This document shows positions 8,642 through 17,319 of a stretch of DNA of 34,117 nucleotides, in pieces; positions within the stretch are counted from its first letter, which is position 1; every line of letters starts with the position of its first letter. Made by a program: the position numbers and the translations under genes. Origin of the DNA: Nemertoderma westbladi (taxonomy: Eukaryota > Xenacoelomorpha > Nemertodermatida > Nemertodermatidae). Location: the NCBI GenBank assembly GCA_032718475.1, contig JAUCBJ010006826.1:1-34117 (forward strand), given 5' to 3'. The notes beneath the pieces were generated by a model. It made no database searches. It was not told the DNA's origin and was given only the letters and a program-made list of their open reading frames with translations.

Positions 8642-9463
8642 ATGAGATCGGATAAGGGAACGAACTTCATTGGCGCCAACAACGAAATTCAAGCTTACGT
8701 AAAGGACTGGAACAAGAGACAGGTGGACGATCAGCTAAAGATAACAGCGTCTAGCTGGACCTTCAACGCCGCCGACGCCCCTTGGTGGGGAGGAAGTTGG
8801 GAGAGATTGATTAGGAGCGTGAAGACTGCGTTCCACTTTATTGTACCTTGTCGCGCTTATCTCACCGACGAACTATTGCGGACGTTAATGGAGGAAATCG
8901 CCGCTTATCTCAACGAAAGACCGCTTATGCCAGTCTCTTCAAGTCCTGATTCCCTGGAAGCGCTAACACCCGCGCACTTTCTACTGAAGAAACCCGTAGC
9001 CATGCTCCCACGATCGGAGATCACAGACGGAGACGAGTACTGCCATCGAACCTGGCAACTTATGCAGTTGCTATCCCGTCGTTTCGCTGACCATTTCGAG
9101 AAACATTACCTGCCCACTCTACAACTTCGAACTAAGTGGTTTGCGCAGCAAGAAAACGTCAGCGCTGGAGACATGGTGCTTATTGTGGACCCCGATCTCC
9201 CACGTAAGCGATGGCAAACAGGACGTATCATCGAGACTCATATCTCGAGCGATGGTTTGGTGCGATCAGTAGAACTCGTCGTCATGCGGCGTAACTTTAA
9301 GAAACCAGGGATAGTCTTTGAGACTCAACAGCTCAACCGCCCAGTGGGTCGTTTATGTTTACTGGAAAGAGACAGAGAGCTCTCCGGAAACTATGGAAGG
9401 CAAGAAACTCTTCCCACGACCACTTCCCTAATCCAGCCGACATCTGGGGACTCCCCAACTTAA
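8642..9463 (+). CDS. BEL/Pao integrase C-terminal part (after in-frame TGA)
   Basis: This lies in the same frame as 4190-8611 and is separated from it only by the TGA at 8609 and ten codons. The 273 residues start within the integrase core. D4 in RSDKGTNF is the second catalytic Asp and E54 in GGSWERLI is the catalytic Glu. The C-terminus resembles DUF5641 (AGDMVLIVDPDLPRKRW), the domain usually found at the end of BEL integrases. All three DDE residues are therefore present across the two pieces, so the enzyme is broken only by the stop. The ATG used is internal and probably not a real start. Confidence 0.85.
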   Translation: MRSDKGTNFIGANNEIQAYVKDWNKRQVDDQLKITASSWTFNAADAPWWGGSWERLIRSVKTAFHFIVPCRAYLTDELLRTLMEEIAAYLNERPLMPVSSSPDSLEALTPAHFLLKKPVAMLPRSEITDGDEYCHRTWQLMQLLSRRFADHFEKHYLPTLQLRTKWFAQQENVSAGDMVLIVDPDLPRKRWQTGRIIETHISSDGLVRSVELVVMRRNFKKPGIVFETQQLNRPVGRLCLLERDRELSGNYGRQETLPTTTSLIQPTSGDSPT

Positions 9464-9983
9464 TATCGTTCGGAGTGGGCGTGTGACTCTATTATTTTAT
9501 ATTATTTTATTATTTTTATATTTATGTATGTATTACTATGTAATTTTATTTTAATCGTTTTATTTAATTTTATTTAGTAACATGTTATTTTAGTGATCAT
9601 TTAGTAGATTAGTGCAATATATTAGTGTTTATTACGTACGTAATTACTTATAATATATATTTAGTGCGACGGCGAGAAATAATTATTTTTCTCTTTCCTT
9701 ACTGCCCGTATTACATTATCAATACGTGACTACAGTAAGATGAAATATCCGTACTTATTAAAGTACAATAAAGCCACTACTATATTTAAGTATTATTGGT
9801 AGGCAGAGTATTAGGAATGCAAAGTTCAGATCCTCGTGTCTCGGCTAAACCAAGCTCTGGGTAGACCTTGGAAACGACTTGCCTCTTCACACTGACATTG
9901 CTTCGTGCGATATTGCTCTCATACCGTATATTAAATAATACATATAGTAGCGTGATGTCCCTTTAACAGTAGCGTATAACGCA
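9464..9983 (+). other. BEL 3' end: purine-rich stretch and candidate 3' LTR start
   Basis: Directly after the last codon, CGGAGTGGGCG (about 9470-9480) is purine-rich and is followed by TGTGACTC, which could be a polypurine tract and the TG start of a 3' LTR. The rest is AT-rich with AATAAA at 9769. With no 5' LTR in the window the LTR cannot be delimited. No gene is seen. Confidence 0.4.
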
Positions 9984-10330
9984 AAATAAATCTGTTAAAC
10001 CCTTTCACCATCTGCAATTCTAGTCGATTAAGATATCGCGGCACCCACCGATATACTTGAAAGACAAATTTTAGAATCAGTGGTTAAAGTCCCCAGACAA
10101 GTTCTGGAATAAATTGGTGCCCATCTCAAATATTAATTATTTAATATTTGCAAATCTAATAAATCAAATCTGTAAAATTCAGATCCTTCAACAATTCTAG
10201 TCAATTAAGATATCGTAGCATTTACCGATATTCTTAAAAAGACAATTTTCATAGAATTAAGGATCTTGTGTCCCCAGACATGTTCTAGAATCAAAATATG
10301 TCCATTTAATTATCAAATAATAAAATTTCA
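9984..10330. repeat. Diverged tandem duplication, ~176-bp unit
   Basis: CAATTCTAGTC(G/A)ATTAAGATATCG occurs at 10016 and 10192, followed in both by ACCGATAT(A/T)CTT, AGACAA and GTCCCCAGACA(A/T)GTTCT. The preceding AATCTGT(T)AAA is also shared. The two copies are 176 bases apart and perhaps 70-75% alike. They may belong to the BEL LTR or to a separate repeat. Confidence 0.65.
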
Positions 10331-11123
10331 GGGAATAAATTTAAATTCATGCCTTTTAATGAATTTAATAAATTGCCATTTTTACGCAATTTATAACATT
10401 CCCAAAATTCCATTAATTAATAGATCAAGGGAGCGGAGATTTATCTTATTATAAGTATGAGTGTGCGAAGTCTCCCAAACATAGTCAATAGCCGATAAAA
10501 TTCATAAAGTCATGTATAAAACAGGACATTGACCATTAAAGAATTACTATTAAATAACATCCCAGATCTGTATGCATTAGAATTACCCTAATTCTACTGC
10601 TAGCTTTACATAATGTCACCATAGCAACAACCACGCTAGAATTAGAATTGAGTTAAAAGAACAATAGACAGCTTGTCCCATTGAATAGCATAGGGAATAA
10701 ATAGCGCACTGCTAGTATCCAAGGATACATAATAATACAGTGACATTCTGGAAGGCATTGACTAACGGACAAATGGCCCGAGTGTGTGTAATTTGTGACA
10801 AGTTGTGTGTGTGGTATTTGTGAGTTTATAGGCGAATGTTACTACTAAGGTGTGTTTACAGTAGCGAGTCGCAATTGTGAAAGTAACCCTAACTCTCCAG
10901 TAAGAACCTGAGGTGTATCTAAGCCTTTGGGACGGACAGTCGAGTGACTTGTGCCGGTTGTCGTTGTCGTTGTGCGGCTACGTCGTTGGCGAAAGTACAG
11001 CGGCGACGACACATCGGCGCTGAGGATCTCGCACTGTCCGGGGGCTGATTGGGGTAGGCAGCGACGCTCGCTAGCCTAAATATAAACTCATTATGATATT
11101 AATAAACTCATATATAGCAGATA
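10331..11123. other. Non-coding stretch, GC-richer toward the right
   Basis: No gene is seen. The left half is AT-rich. Around 10950-11060 the composition changes to CpG-rich (GTTGTCGTTGTCG, GGCGACGACACATCGGCG), resembling a leader just before the coding-like block at 11124. An AATAAATAG motif at about 10696 could be a TATA-like element. This might be an LTR/leader of a second element, but I cannot show that. Confidence 0.3.
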
Positions 11124-12632
11124 TGACGGAGTTGATAGAAGATGGTCTTGGTATCAGGGAGCGATATACTCTACCTTTACAAGCGTTTGTTGATAGCTTG
11201 ATACGCGGCGACGTTGGTCCAACTACTACGGAGGACGATGGTCGTTATATCTAACCGCCAATGTCCCGGAAGCAACTTGCGCGTGGGTTAGACTGTAGAA
11301 AATTCACCGCTCGCTATACGCATCGTAATGGTACGTATATGGACTTCTTAACTACTGGTCATCCTATCGACCTACACGATACGAACGATATAGGCACCAA
11401 AGGGAAATGGTTTATTTAAATATCATACCCAGCGGAAGCGGAACGATAAACTGAGACTCGAACACGAAAATTCTATTCGAAACCGACTCGAAAGTGCAGA
11501 TGTCGAAGAGCCGGATAAACGCAGCGACTCCACCAAATACCTGGAATTCTTGAGAGACACCTATCTCGATATTACCAGTCAACAGAATCTAGAAACTCGA
11601 TATCCTCAAGGTATACATCCAGACCCTATGATGGAACTCAAATGGCTCTATTTTACGATGATGTATCTTACCTCCGATCGACCTATCGATCGATAGCTTC
11701 GAACAGATGGAGGAATATTGTAAAACTGGAGAGCGATCACCCGCGTTTGCCCTTCAAGACGTGCGTCTTTGGTATTATTACGATAAATGCCCTAGACCCA
11801 GCCAAGAAACGGAAAGACATAAACATCCACGGAAACGTTGTGTTAAACACAGTTGTGCTCGTTATATTTACTGGAGTTTCGAGCGAAGCTTGTTTGACGT
11901 ATCACCTATGCTCACTCGGCTCGAACGATCCTGGAGTAAACCTACGATCAGAGTCCCGGAATACTCGGTCAAACCTCCTCATTCCTTAGTTGGACCTCAG
12001 ACCTGCGATCCTGGTGGTGTCGCGGATCCTCGCGGACTGTATTCACTGTTCAAAGATCTAGTGCTACCCTAACAATTAATCGGTAACACTCCTACAGTGA
12101 TTTCTAGCTAGCCGCCCATCTTACCTAGCTGGATTGTGACGCGGACACCTAATATCACTATCCAACCGTATGGTCGTCCCCGTTTAACGCGATACAACCC
12201 TTCATCAAGGTGAAGGAGAGCGTTGTACGAAACGAGTTAAACGCTATTCTATAAAGATCAAAAAAGAAACCTGCGTTTGTTCAGATAAACGTAAGTTATA
12301 ACAGTAAGTCCAATCGATAAACGAATTGGCCTTATCTCAGTTCGATTGGGAAATCTCGAATCTCTAAGAAGATATCAAGCTTAGAAAACCCTATTCTCTG
12401 CGAGAGTTTTGGACGAACGTATCCCATGACAAGCGGAGGAAAATCAGCTCGAGGAGAAGCATATCGAAATGGACAAGGCTCCGACCGTAAACCCAAACCT
12501 TCTAATGCAATTGTATTGCACCCTTTACCCAGGAGTTATAGCCTTTCTAGTAAAGTGGCTCGCCCCAAAGAGAAAAGGACTCTTGCTGGCCTCGGGAAAC
12601 TGCGTGAACGCCGTCCGCGCAAGGAAAACTAA
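11124..12632 (+). pseudogene. Degenerate coding block, product unrecognised
   Basis: Several open stretches in shifting frames follow one another on the plus strand with the same CpG-rich codon habit (CGA, CGT, TCG). They are MTELIEDGLGIRERY from 11124 to a TAA at about 11252; KRNDKLRLEHENSIRNRL from about 11435 to a TAG at about 11694; SFEQMEEYCKTGERS through 12072, which has four cysteines including CPRPS and KRCVKHSC; then a Thr/Pro-rich piece; and 12426-12632, which ends ERRPRKEN. At least three frame changes and several stops are needed, so this is decayed. It sits downstream of the BEL pol on the same strand. It could be an env-like ORF, the gag of another LTR element or a captured gene. 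No domain is assigned. Confidence 0.4.
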
Positions 12633-13989
12633 CTGTTTAGAGTATCTTTATGTTTTAGAAACTGTGATTTTTATATTTTATAGACTGAAAATCCCATTTT
12701 CTGGGAGCGGTGTAAAAGCCTTTGCTGAATTGCCCCGTTATTTTTCTTATTTTTACATTAAAATACTCTGTAGTTGATTTAATAGGCGTAGGAAACCGTA
12801 TTATTGCTGTATCGGTGTTTTTTAGAGGATCTAAGAGCTATTTCCTCCGTATGTGTACTGTGGAAGGCATAGTTGATGATTCTATGGCAATTCCGTGACG
12901 CAAAAGGGGATAGCTACTCTTGAACAGTAGTTACTATGACGACGGTTAACAGCTGATATTCATACGTGTCGATTTTCTTTGTTCTACGGCGTCTCTCAGT
13001 TCAGTCAGCCAATCAGAGCATTTTTATGGCTCTTGTACAGACATTTCCTAGAAATCACGCAATGCTTTATGTGCAGTGTTTACATTCTGTCCTGAGCCAG
13101 GAGAGAGTGGCTTTGGAATATTTTGTGCTTTTCTGTTTTAGCCTAACACTAGTAGGCTTAATTATAAGGACATATATCCGTTATCTAATCAAACCAACAC
13201 TTAATATCTTACTGACACTGCATACTGTGTAACACTGTGCATACTTTATATTGTTATACTGCTATTTACTGTCGGTTATTCATAATATGGTAGATGAATT
13301 ATTATATTTGGAATAACGATAAATAACCCCGAAAACCCAATATTCTTGATATACCGAAGGTAAGAGAGAAAGGTTACATATAACGATTGTGACTTATGTT
13401 AAAGTGGTTTGAAGTGAATCTAATGTTATTTGATAGACCGGTCCGTGTTCCTTTTATATGTGACTAAAATCAGTGAAGATCGGCAGATCCGTGTGCAGTA
13501 TTGTGCAGCATTGTGTATGAGTGAGACTGATAACGAAGCATTTCCTAAAGAATGCGCCATATATGTGAATTGTAACTAAGCCATATCGTTGTGAGTAGTT
13601 TAAGTCATATCTCTGTTTATAGATAGAGCGCCACGTCCTAAAGGAACTGTTAATATTCCCCAAAGGTGAATAATATTGTCAGAGATTATATAATACTGTC
13701 AGTCGAATAATACATTAGGCTTACATAGCAATACGATTAAGCCGTCGAACCCAATCTCCCGGGTATATCCAGCGGGTGAATGATCGCGCACCGATTGGTT
13801 TCGACTAGTGTAGTGAATCAAATACTTGTCAGAGGCTAAAAGTGATTTATTATCTAGAAGACATCCTAATTTGGCGGGTTAAACTGCCAAAGGTCTGAAA
13901 GCGCGAACATTTTCAGTTTCACTAAAAGTTCCAACTAATGGTCCAGATAACACATTCCCAGTTTCGTAAAATTTTATCGCGAAGTCTAT
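12633..13989. other. Non-coding stretch, no recognisable feature
   Basis: AT-rich sequence without coding character. The short open frames here look random. A small palindrome, GCATTTCCTAAAGAATGC (about 13538-13555), recurs in longer form at 14605-14624 and in shorter form near 23138. A short GC-rich patch with CTCCCGGG lies at about 13755. Confidence 0.4.
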
Positions 13990-14970
13990 GTCCAAATGAG
14001 TTATTTTTGTATAAAAACATCTGTTTTCAGCGGTTGTCATGGTAACTGCAAAATTAAACAATGAAATTCGGACGCAGAATAAGTTATATAGTGGGGGTAG
14101 GGGTTGTTCCCAAGTCATAACACCTTAACCTTAGGCTTCAAATTAACATTTTATAAATTTTAACATCTGTTTAGCCCGGTTGCCACGGTAACTGGATTTT
14201 ATATTTAACCTCAATCGGCTCTGCTGCGGACCTTATAGTTGAGTTGAGAAACCCCAAGTTTATATCTATTATAGTTTTTCTACAAATAGAGTTATAAATA
14301 TTGACTTGAAATACATAGACTTTTTTCTAAGTCCGTTGCCATGGAAACCAGATTTTTCCTGGATATGAGACCCATCCCACACGAGTAGTACATACATGCA
14401 AAATTTCAGGGTACTTTTAAAGGCTAGTTTTTTCCGGAATCAAAAAACACTAAATCTGCCTCATACAAGTAAAATAGCCCACTATGAATAGACCATCTCA
14501 GCTAAGGAAAATCTTTCTTAGCGAAAGTAGTTGATTTTCCTTAGCTTCGTGGATAAAATTTGTGTTTGGTTTGATAATTCTGAACGTACGTGATTACGAG
14601 AAAGGCATTTCCTAAAGGAAATGCAACCACGAAGCTAAGGAAAATTAAACAAACGGCCACACTTTGGTTCGTTGCTTAGCCTCGTTAAGTAGCAATTGTC
14701 AATAATTAACTTCTATTCCCATGGAAACTAGAGTTCTCTGGAACTGTTGCTTTAACCTTTGAAACAAAATTCAGTACAGATTGTGGTTCAGTTCAGATAA
14801 CACATATACTGAGTTTCAGAAAATATTGTAGTTTATGTCCAAATTACCGATTTTCTGTCAAAATGCATCTGTTTGCAGTGGTTGTCATGGAAACTGGAAA
14901 ATAGAACAATGTAATTCGAATGCAGAATAAGTCATATAGTGGGGGTAGGGGTTAGTCCCAAGTCATAATA
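13990..14970. repeat. Diverged tandem array of ~150-bp units with X-box-like motifs
   Basis: A phrase like CATCTGTTT(G/T)CAG(C/T)GGTTGTCATGG recurs, with CATGGAAAC or CACGGTAAC cores at 14033, 14179, 14335, about 14714 and 14881 (spacings 146, 156, 379 and 167). The first and last units also share the downstream AGAATAAGT(T/C)ATATAGTGGGGGTAGGGGTT, so 13930-14122 and 14776-14970 are the best-matching copies. The gap in the middle is filled by a foldback sequence (14501-14646). No gene is seen. Confidence 0.65.
14501..14646. mobile_element. Small foldback (MITE-like) insertion
   Basis: GCTAAGGAAAATC (14501-14513) is inverted at 14533-14545. The longer arm ATTTTCCTTAGCTTCGTGG (14534-14552) is inverted at 14627-14645. 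Between them sits another perfect palindrome, GCATTTCCT-AA-AGGAAATGC (14605-14624). The block interrupts the 150-bp repeat array, as an insertion would. Confidence 0.5.
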
Positions 14971-14975
14971 CTATT

Positions 14976-15376
14976 AACCCAGCAGCGCCCAACGTCTACA
15001 TTTGTAACCCCATAATGGACTGTTTTCAAATCAATGCTGTAGTTACCTAAAATATCCTATAACTATTATAATGCTATAATATGATTAATTAAAGGTGCAT
15101 CTATATGACTGACACTTAAAAAACGGTAAATTTTAAAAATTTTCATTTCTAAATTGACTCTAAAAATCGGAAATATATTTTTTCAGACATCGATTGGCAT
15201 TACTTCATTCTATGTAACTATATGGTTATAGACAACAGGGATTGTGGCATATTTTTATTGTCAGATAATGGGAGATTTAGTAAAACAATAAAATATTATG
15301 TAGTCTGCCCTCTTTAGTCTAGCAAATTCAACTTATTTACAGAAGACTACATTTGTAGTGCTTGGGCACTACATAG
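14976..15376. repeat. Possible piggyBac-like MITE remnant
   Basis: At the left, TTAACCCAGCAGCGCCCAAC is followed by CTACATTTGTA. At the right (15346-15372) the same words appear inverted (CTACATTTGTAG, then GCTTGGGCAC). A third copy, AGCGCCCAAGTACTACATTT, stands alone at 18853. TTAA followed by CCC is the piggyBac target and terminus pattern, but no TTAA closes the right end, so the assignment is weak. Confidence 0.35.
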
Positions 15377-15939
15377 TGATTGATACTTTTAGACACAATC
15401 TGTATGTGATACCAGCTGACCAGAGGTACCGGTACCCAGAATATTACTACAGTACGGCCTGACAGTACTGCAGTAGGTACTACACCTTCCACTGTCAGAC
15501 TATACCACTTTCCTAATGCAGGAGTTACTGGTACCTATACAGCAGTAACAATACAGCAATAGGCTACACTAGCCCGCTAGCATTCCAAGGCATTAAAATG
15601 ATTGATTGTGCCTGTCTCAAAGTCTGGCAATTTCTGAATGCAGTTCAAAACTTTTGAACGCAGGAATTTTTGTAAATAAAATATAATTGCTGCTTCTAAC
15701 AGCAGAACAGTCTGAACTCTATTTTAAATACCACTGAACCATTGCCCTGTACTCTGGGCTACAACTGTACTCCCTTCACCCAAGTCTAAACACTACATGC
15801 GCACATGCACATGCCCACTTAAGATTGTTGCTGTGATTGTGACGCTCACCACATGGCTGCATGGTGCATTGGCAGATTGGCATGGAATCTACTCCACTTC
15901 ACCCAACACCTACTAATAAACTTGCAGTTCAGCTAGGAC
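15377..15939. other. Non-coding flank, GTAC/CCGG palindrome-rich
   Basis: No gene is seen. GGTACCGGTACC palindromes and many GTAC steps are present. The 3' end (CAGTTCAGCTAGGAC) is the original sequence into which the Merlin-type element inserted and was once contiguous with 17319 onward. Confidence 0.4.
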
Positions 15940-16339
15940 GGTATTAGTACGTTTGAACGACACTAGCCAAACAAGCCTAAAATCAGATAAATAATGGTAC
16001 CGGTACCGGTATAGCAGTATTGTTCACCACCTTGCGGATTGCATGGGTATTATTTATTAAGTTCTTTGAAGGGAATGTATTATTTTAATCTATATTACTT
16101 ACTACTACTATTATTACTACTATTACTATTATTTACTAGCTTAATTATGTAATATTTTAGCTTAATCTATTAGTTTAATTACGATTTACTATGCGTACGT
16201 AATCTTAATTACAGTCTACCGTACATACATATTTCTAATATTATAATTAATATTTACCCCGACTGAGGGTGTATCTTATTGTAAAAAAATATTACAAGCT
16301 AATAACGCTGTTGCGATACGGTTGTTTATTTCATATGTT

Positions 16340-16452
16340 GGCCCTGAAAAGGGCCGTTTGGGTTGGTTAAGTCAGGTCATACAGTAGATGGCCCTGAAAA
16401 GGGCCGTTTGGGTTGAAGTCAGGTCGTACAGTAGTTGGCCCTGAAAAGGGCC
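16340..16452 (-). terminator. Three tandem histone-mRNA-type 3' stem-loops
   Basis: On the minus strand GGCCCTTTTCAGGGCC occurs at 16452-16437, 16405-16390 and 16355-16340, each preceded by AACCCAAAC and followed by AAC or ATC. A six-base-pair stem with a four-base TTTC loop, a C/A-rich 5' flank and an A-rich 3' flank fit the stem-loop bound by SLBP that ends replication-dependent histone mRNAs. The first lies 38 bases after the transposase stop codon (TGA 16493-16491), the distance usual in histone genes. No obvious purine-rich U7 site follows copies one and two. ATGAAATAAAC follows the last one and includes AATAAA, so ordinary polyadenylation is also possible. Confidence 0.7.
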
Positions 16453-16490
16453 GTTTGGGTTGGTTAAGGTATAAGGTACAGTATAGACAT

Positions 16491-17065
16491 TCAGCAAGGG
16501 TAGTAATGTTTGAAAAGTGCAAGGAGATTTGAGAAAGGTCGGTCGCGATTTAAAAGTCTCCACCGAAATTCTGCCAGGTGGCCAGCAATAAGTTGCGGTG
16601 TTGTGCATTTCTTATTGCGGATGACTGACGTCTTTAAGTGGCCCCACATCGACTCTATACTCTATACGTTGAGTTGTGGGATCCATTGCCTTGCACCCCA
16701 ACAATGTCGCCTAGCAACAGATGTGCAGTACGCATTCGAACTTCGAGAGCAAACGAATACGTGATGGCAAGAATCTGCCGAACCTCGAATCGACTCTTCT
16801 CAAACCACGTTCCAGAACGTGCAGTTCGCTTGTGCTTATTAGCACCGGAGCAACGCCAAACAAGCCGCATGAATCCCCTGTCCTTCACCAGCGTAATTTT
16901 AGCTTGCGCAGTACAACCCGGAAAAGGACAAAGACGTAGGGTTGGTTGCCCATTTGATTGTAGAGTTCGGGGGAGAAGCTCCACGCTTTGAGCAAACTCA
17001 ATAGCGCGCTCCTCAGTCTCGATAAGTTTCCCAATCTCAATGAAATTTAATTCAGCCATAGTCAT
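16491..17065 (-). pseudogene. ISXO2-like (Merlin) transposase with core deletion and frameshift
   Basis: From ATG 17065 the frame encodes MTMAELNFIEIG, then a family-typical N-terminus with AIEFAQSVELLP, a zinc-ribbon-like CPFPGC...WRCSG pair and GTWFEKSRF...ILAITYSFAL. It then jumps to the family's C-terminus. After a one-base shift at about 16655 the sequence reads IESMWGHLKTSVIRN... GHLAEFRWRL... LLALFKHYYPC and ends with TGA at 16491. Family members are near 300 residues. Here about 190 remain, and the DDE core between the zinc ribbon and IES-W is absent. It therefore cannot be catalytic and would be mobilised only in trans. A paired DNA-binding peptide could still be made (inference). 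Confidence 0.8.
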
Positions 17066-17066
17066 G

Positions 17067-17204
17067 ATGAGTACAGTATACAAACAGTAGGCCAGTAAGT
17101 AACAGTACAGTCAATGAGTACAGTATACAAACAGTAGGCCAGTAAGTAACAGTACAGTCAATGAGTACAGTATACAAACAGTAGGCCAGTAAGTAACAGT
17201 ACAG
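17067..17204. repeat. 47-bp minisatellite, three copies, upstream of the transposase
   Basis: ATGAGTACAGTATACAAACA starts copies at 17067, 17114 and 17161. The copies are nearly identical, so the expansion is young. It lies immediately 5' of the transposase start on the minus strand and may form its promoter. Each unit holds GTAAGT and GTAC motifs. Confidence 0.85.
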
Positions 17205-17319
17205 CAGTAGGCCTAACAATACTGCTATACCGGTACCGGTAACAATTTTTATCAGTTTCTATCTGATTTCATGATTGTTTGGCTAGTGTCGTTCAAACGT
17301 ACTAATACCAGCTAGGACT

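Larger units (their letters stand above)
3904..9463 (+). mobile_element. BEL/Pao LTR retrotransposon, 5'-truncated, nearly intact
   Basis: One continuous reading frame runs from a partial DUF1759-like gag through zinc knuckles, an aspartic protease, reverse transcriptase, RNase H and an H2C2-DDE integrase with a DUF5641-like tail. That order (protease, RT, RNase H, integrase) and those gag and integrase modules are characteristic of BEL/Pao elements. Only two TGA codons (4178-4180 and 8609-8611) interrupt it, and there are no frameshifts. The 5' LTR, primer site and gag N-terminus are missing. A purine-rich stretch follows the last codon. Confidence 0.9.
15940..17309 (-). mobile_element. Merlin/ISXO2-type DNA transposon, complete ends, defective gene
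   Basis: The ends are inverted repeats of 85 bases (15940-16024) and 95 bases (17215-17309) starting GGTATTAGTACGTTTGAACG. They are flanked by identical 9-bp copies of AGCTAGGAC at 15931-15939 and 17310-17318. Eight or nine base-pair duplications are the hallmark of the Merlin (IS1016/ISXO2) superfamily, and the gene inside is ISXO2-like, so the two lines of evidence agree. The element is 1370 bp. It contains a minus-strand transposase remnant, a triplicated 47-bp repeat upstream of the gene and a triplicated 47-50-bp repeat downstream that carries histone-type stem-loops. Confidence 0.9.

Noticed and set aside
10115-10122. TGGTGCCC as a retroelement primer-binding site
   Set aside because: Present in only one copy of the 176-bp tandem repeat, too short, and not next to a demonstrable LTR end.
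12966-13232. Short hydrophobic plus-strand frame
   Set aside because: No start context, family match or neighbouring coding signal. Composition is that of random AT-rich sequence.
16372-16991. Plus-strand and overlapping minus-strand frames across the Merlin element
   Set aside because: Out of frame with the ISXO2-like homology and without family features. Shadows of the transposase remnant and its repeats.
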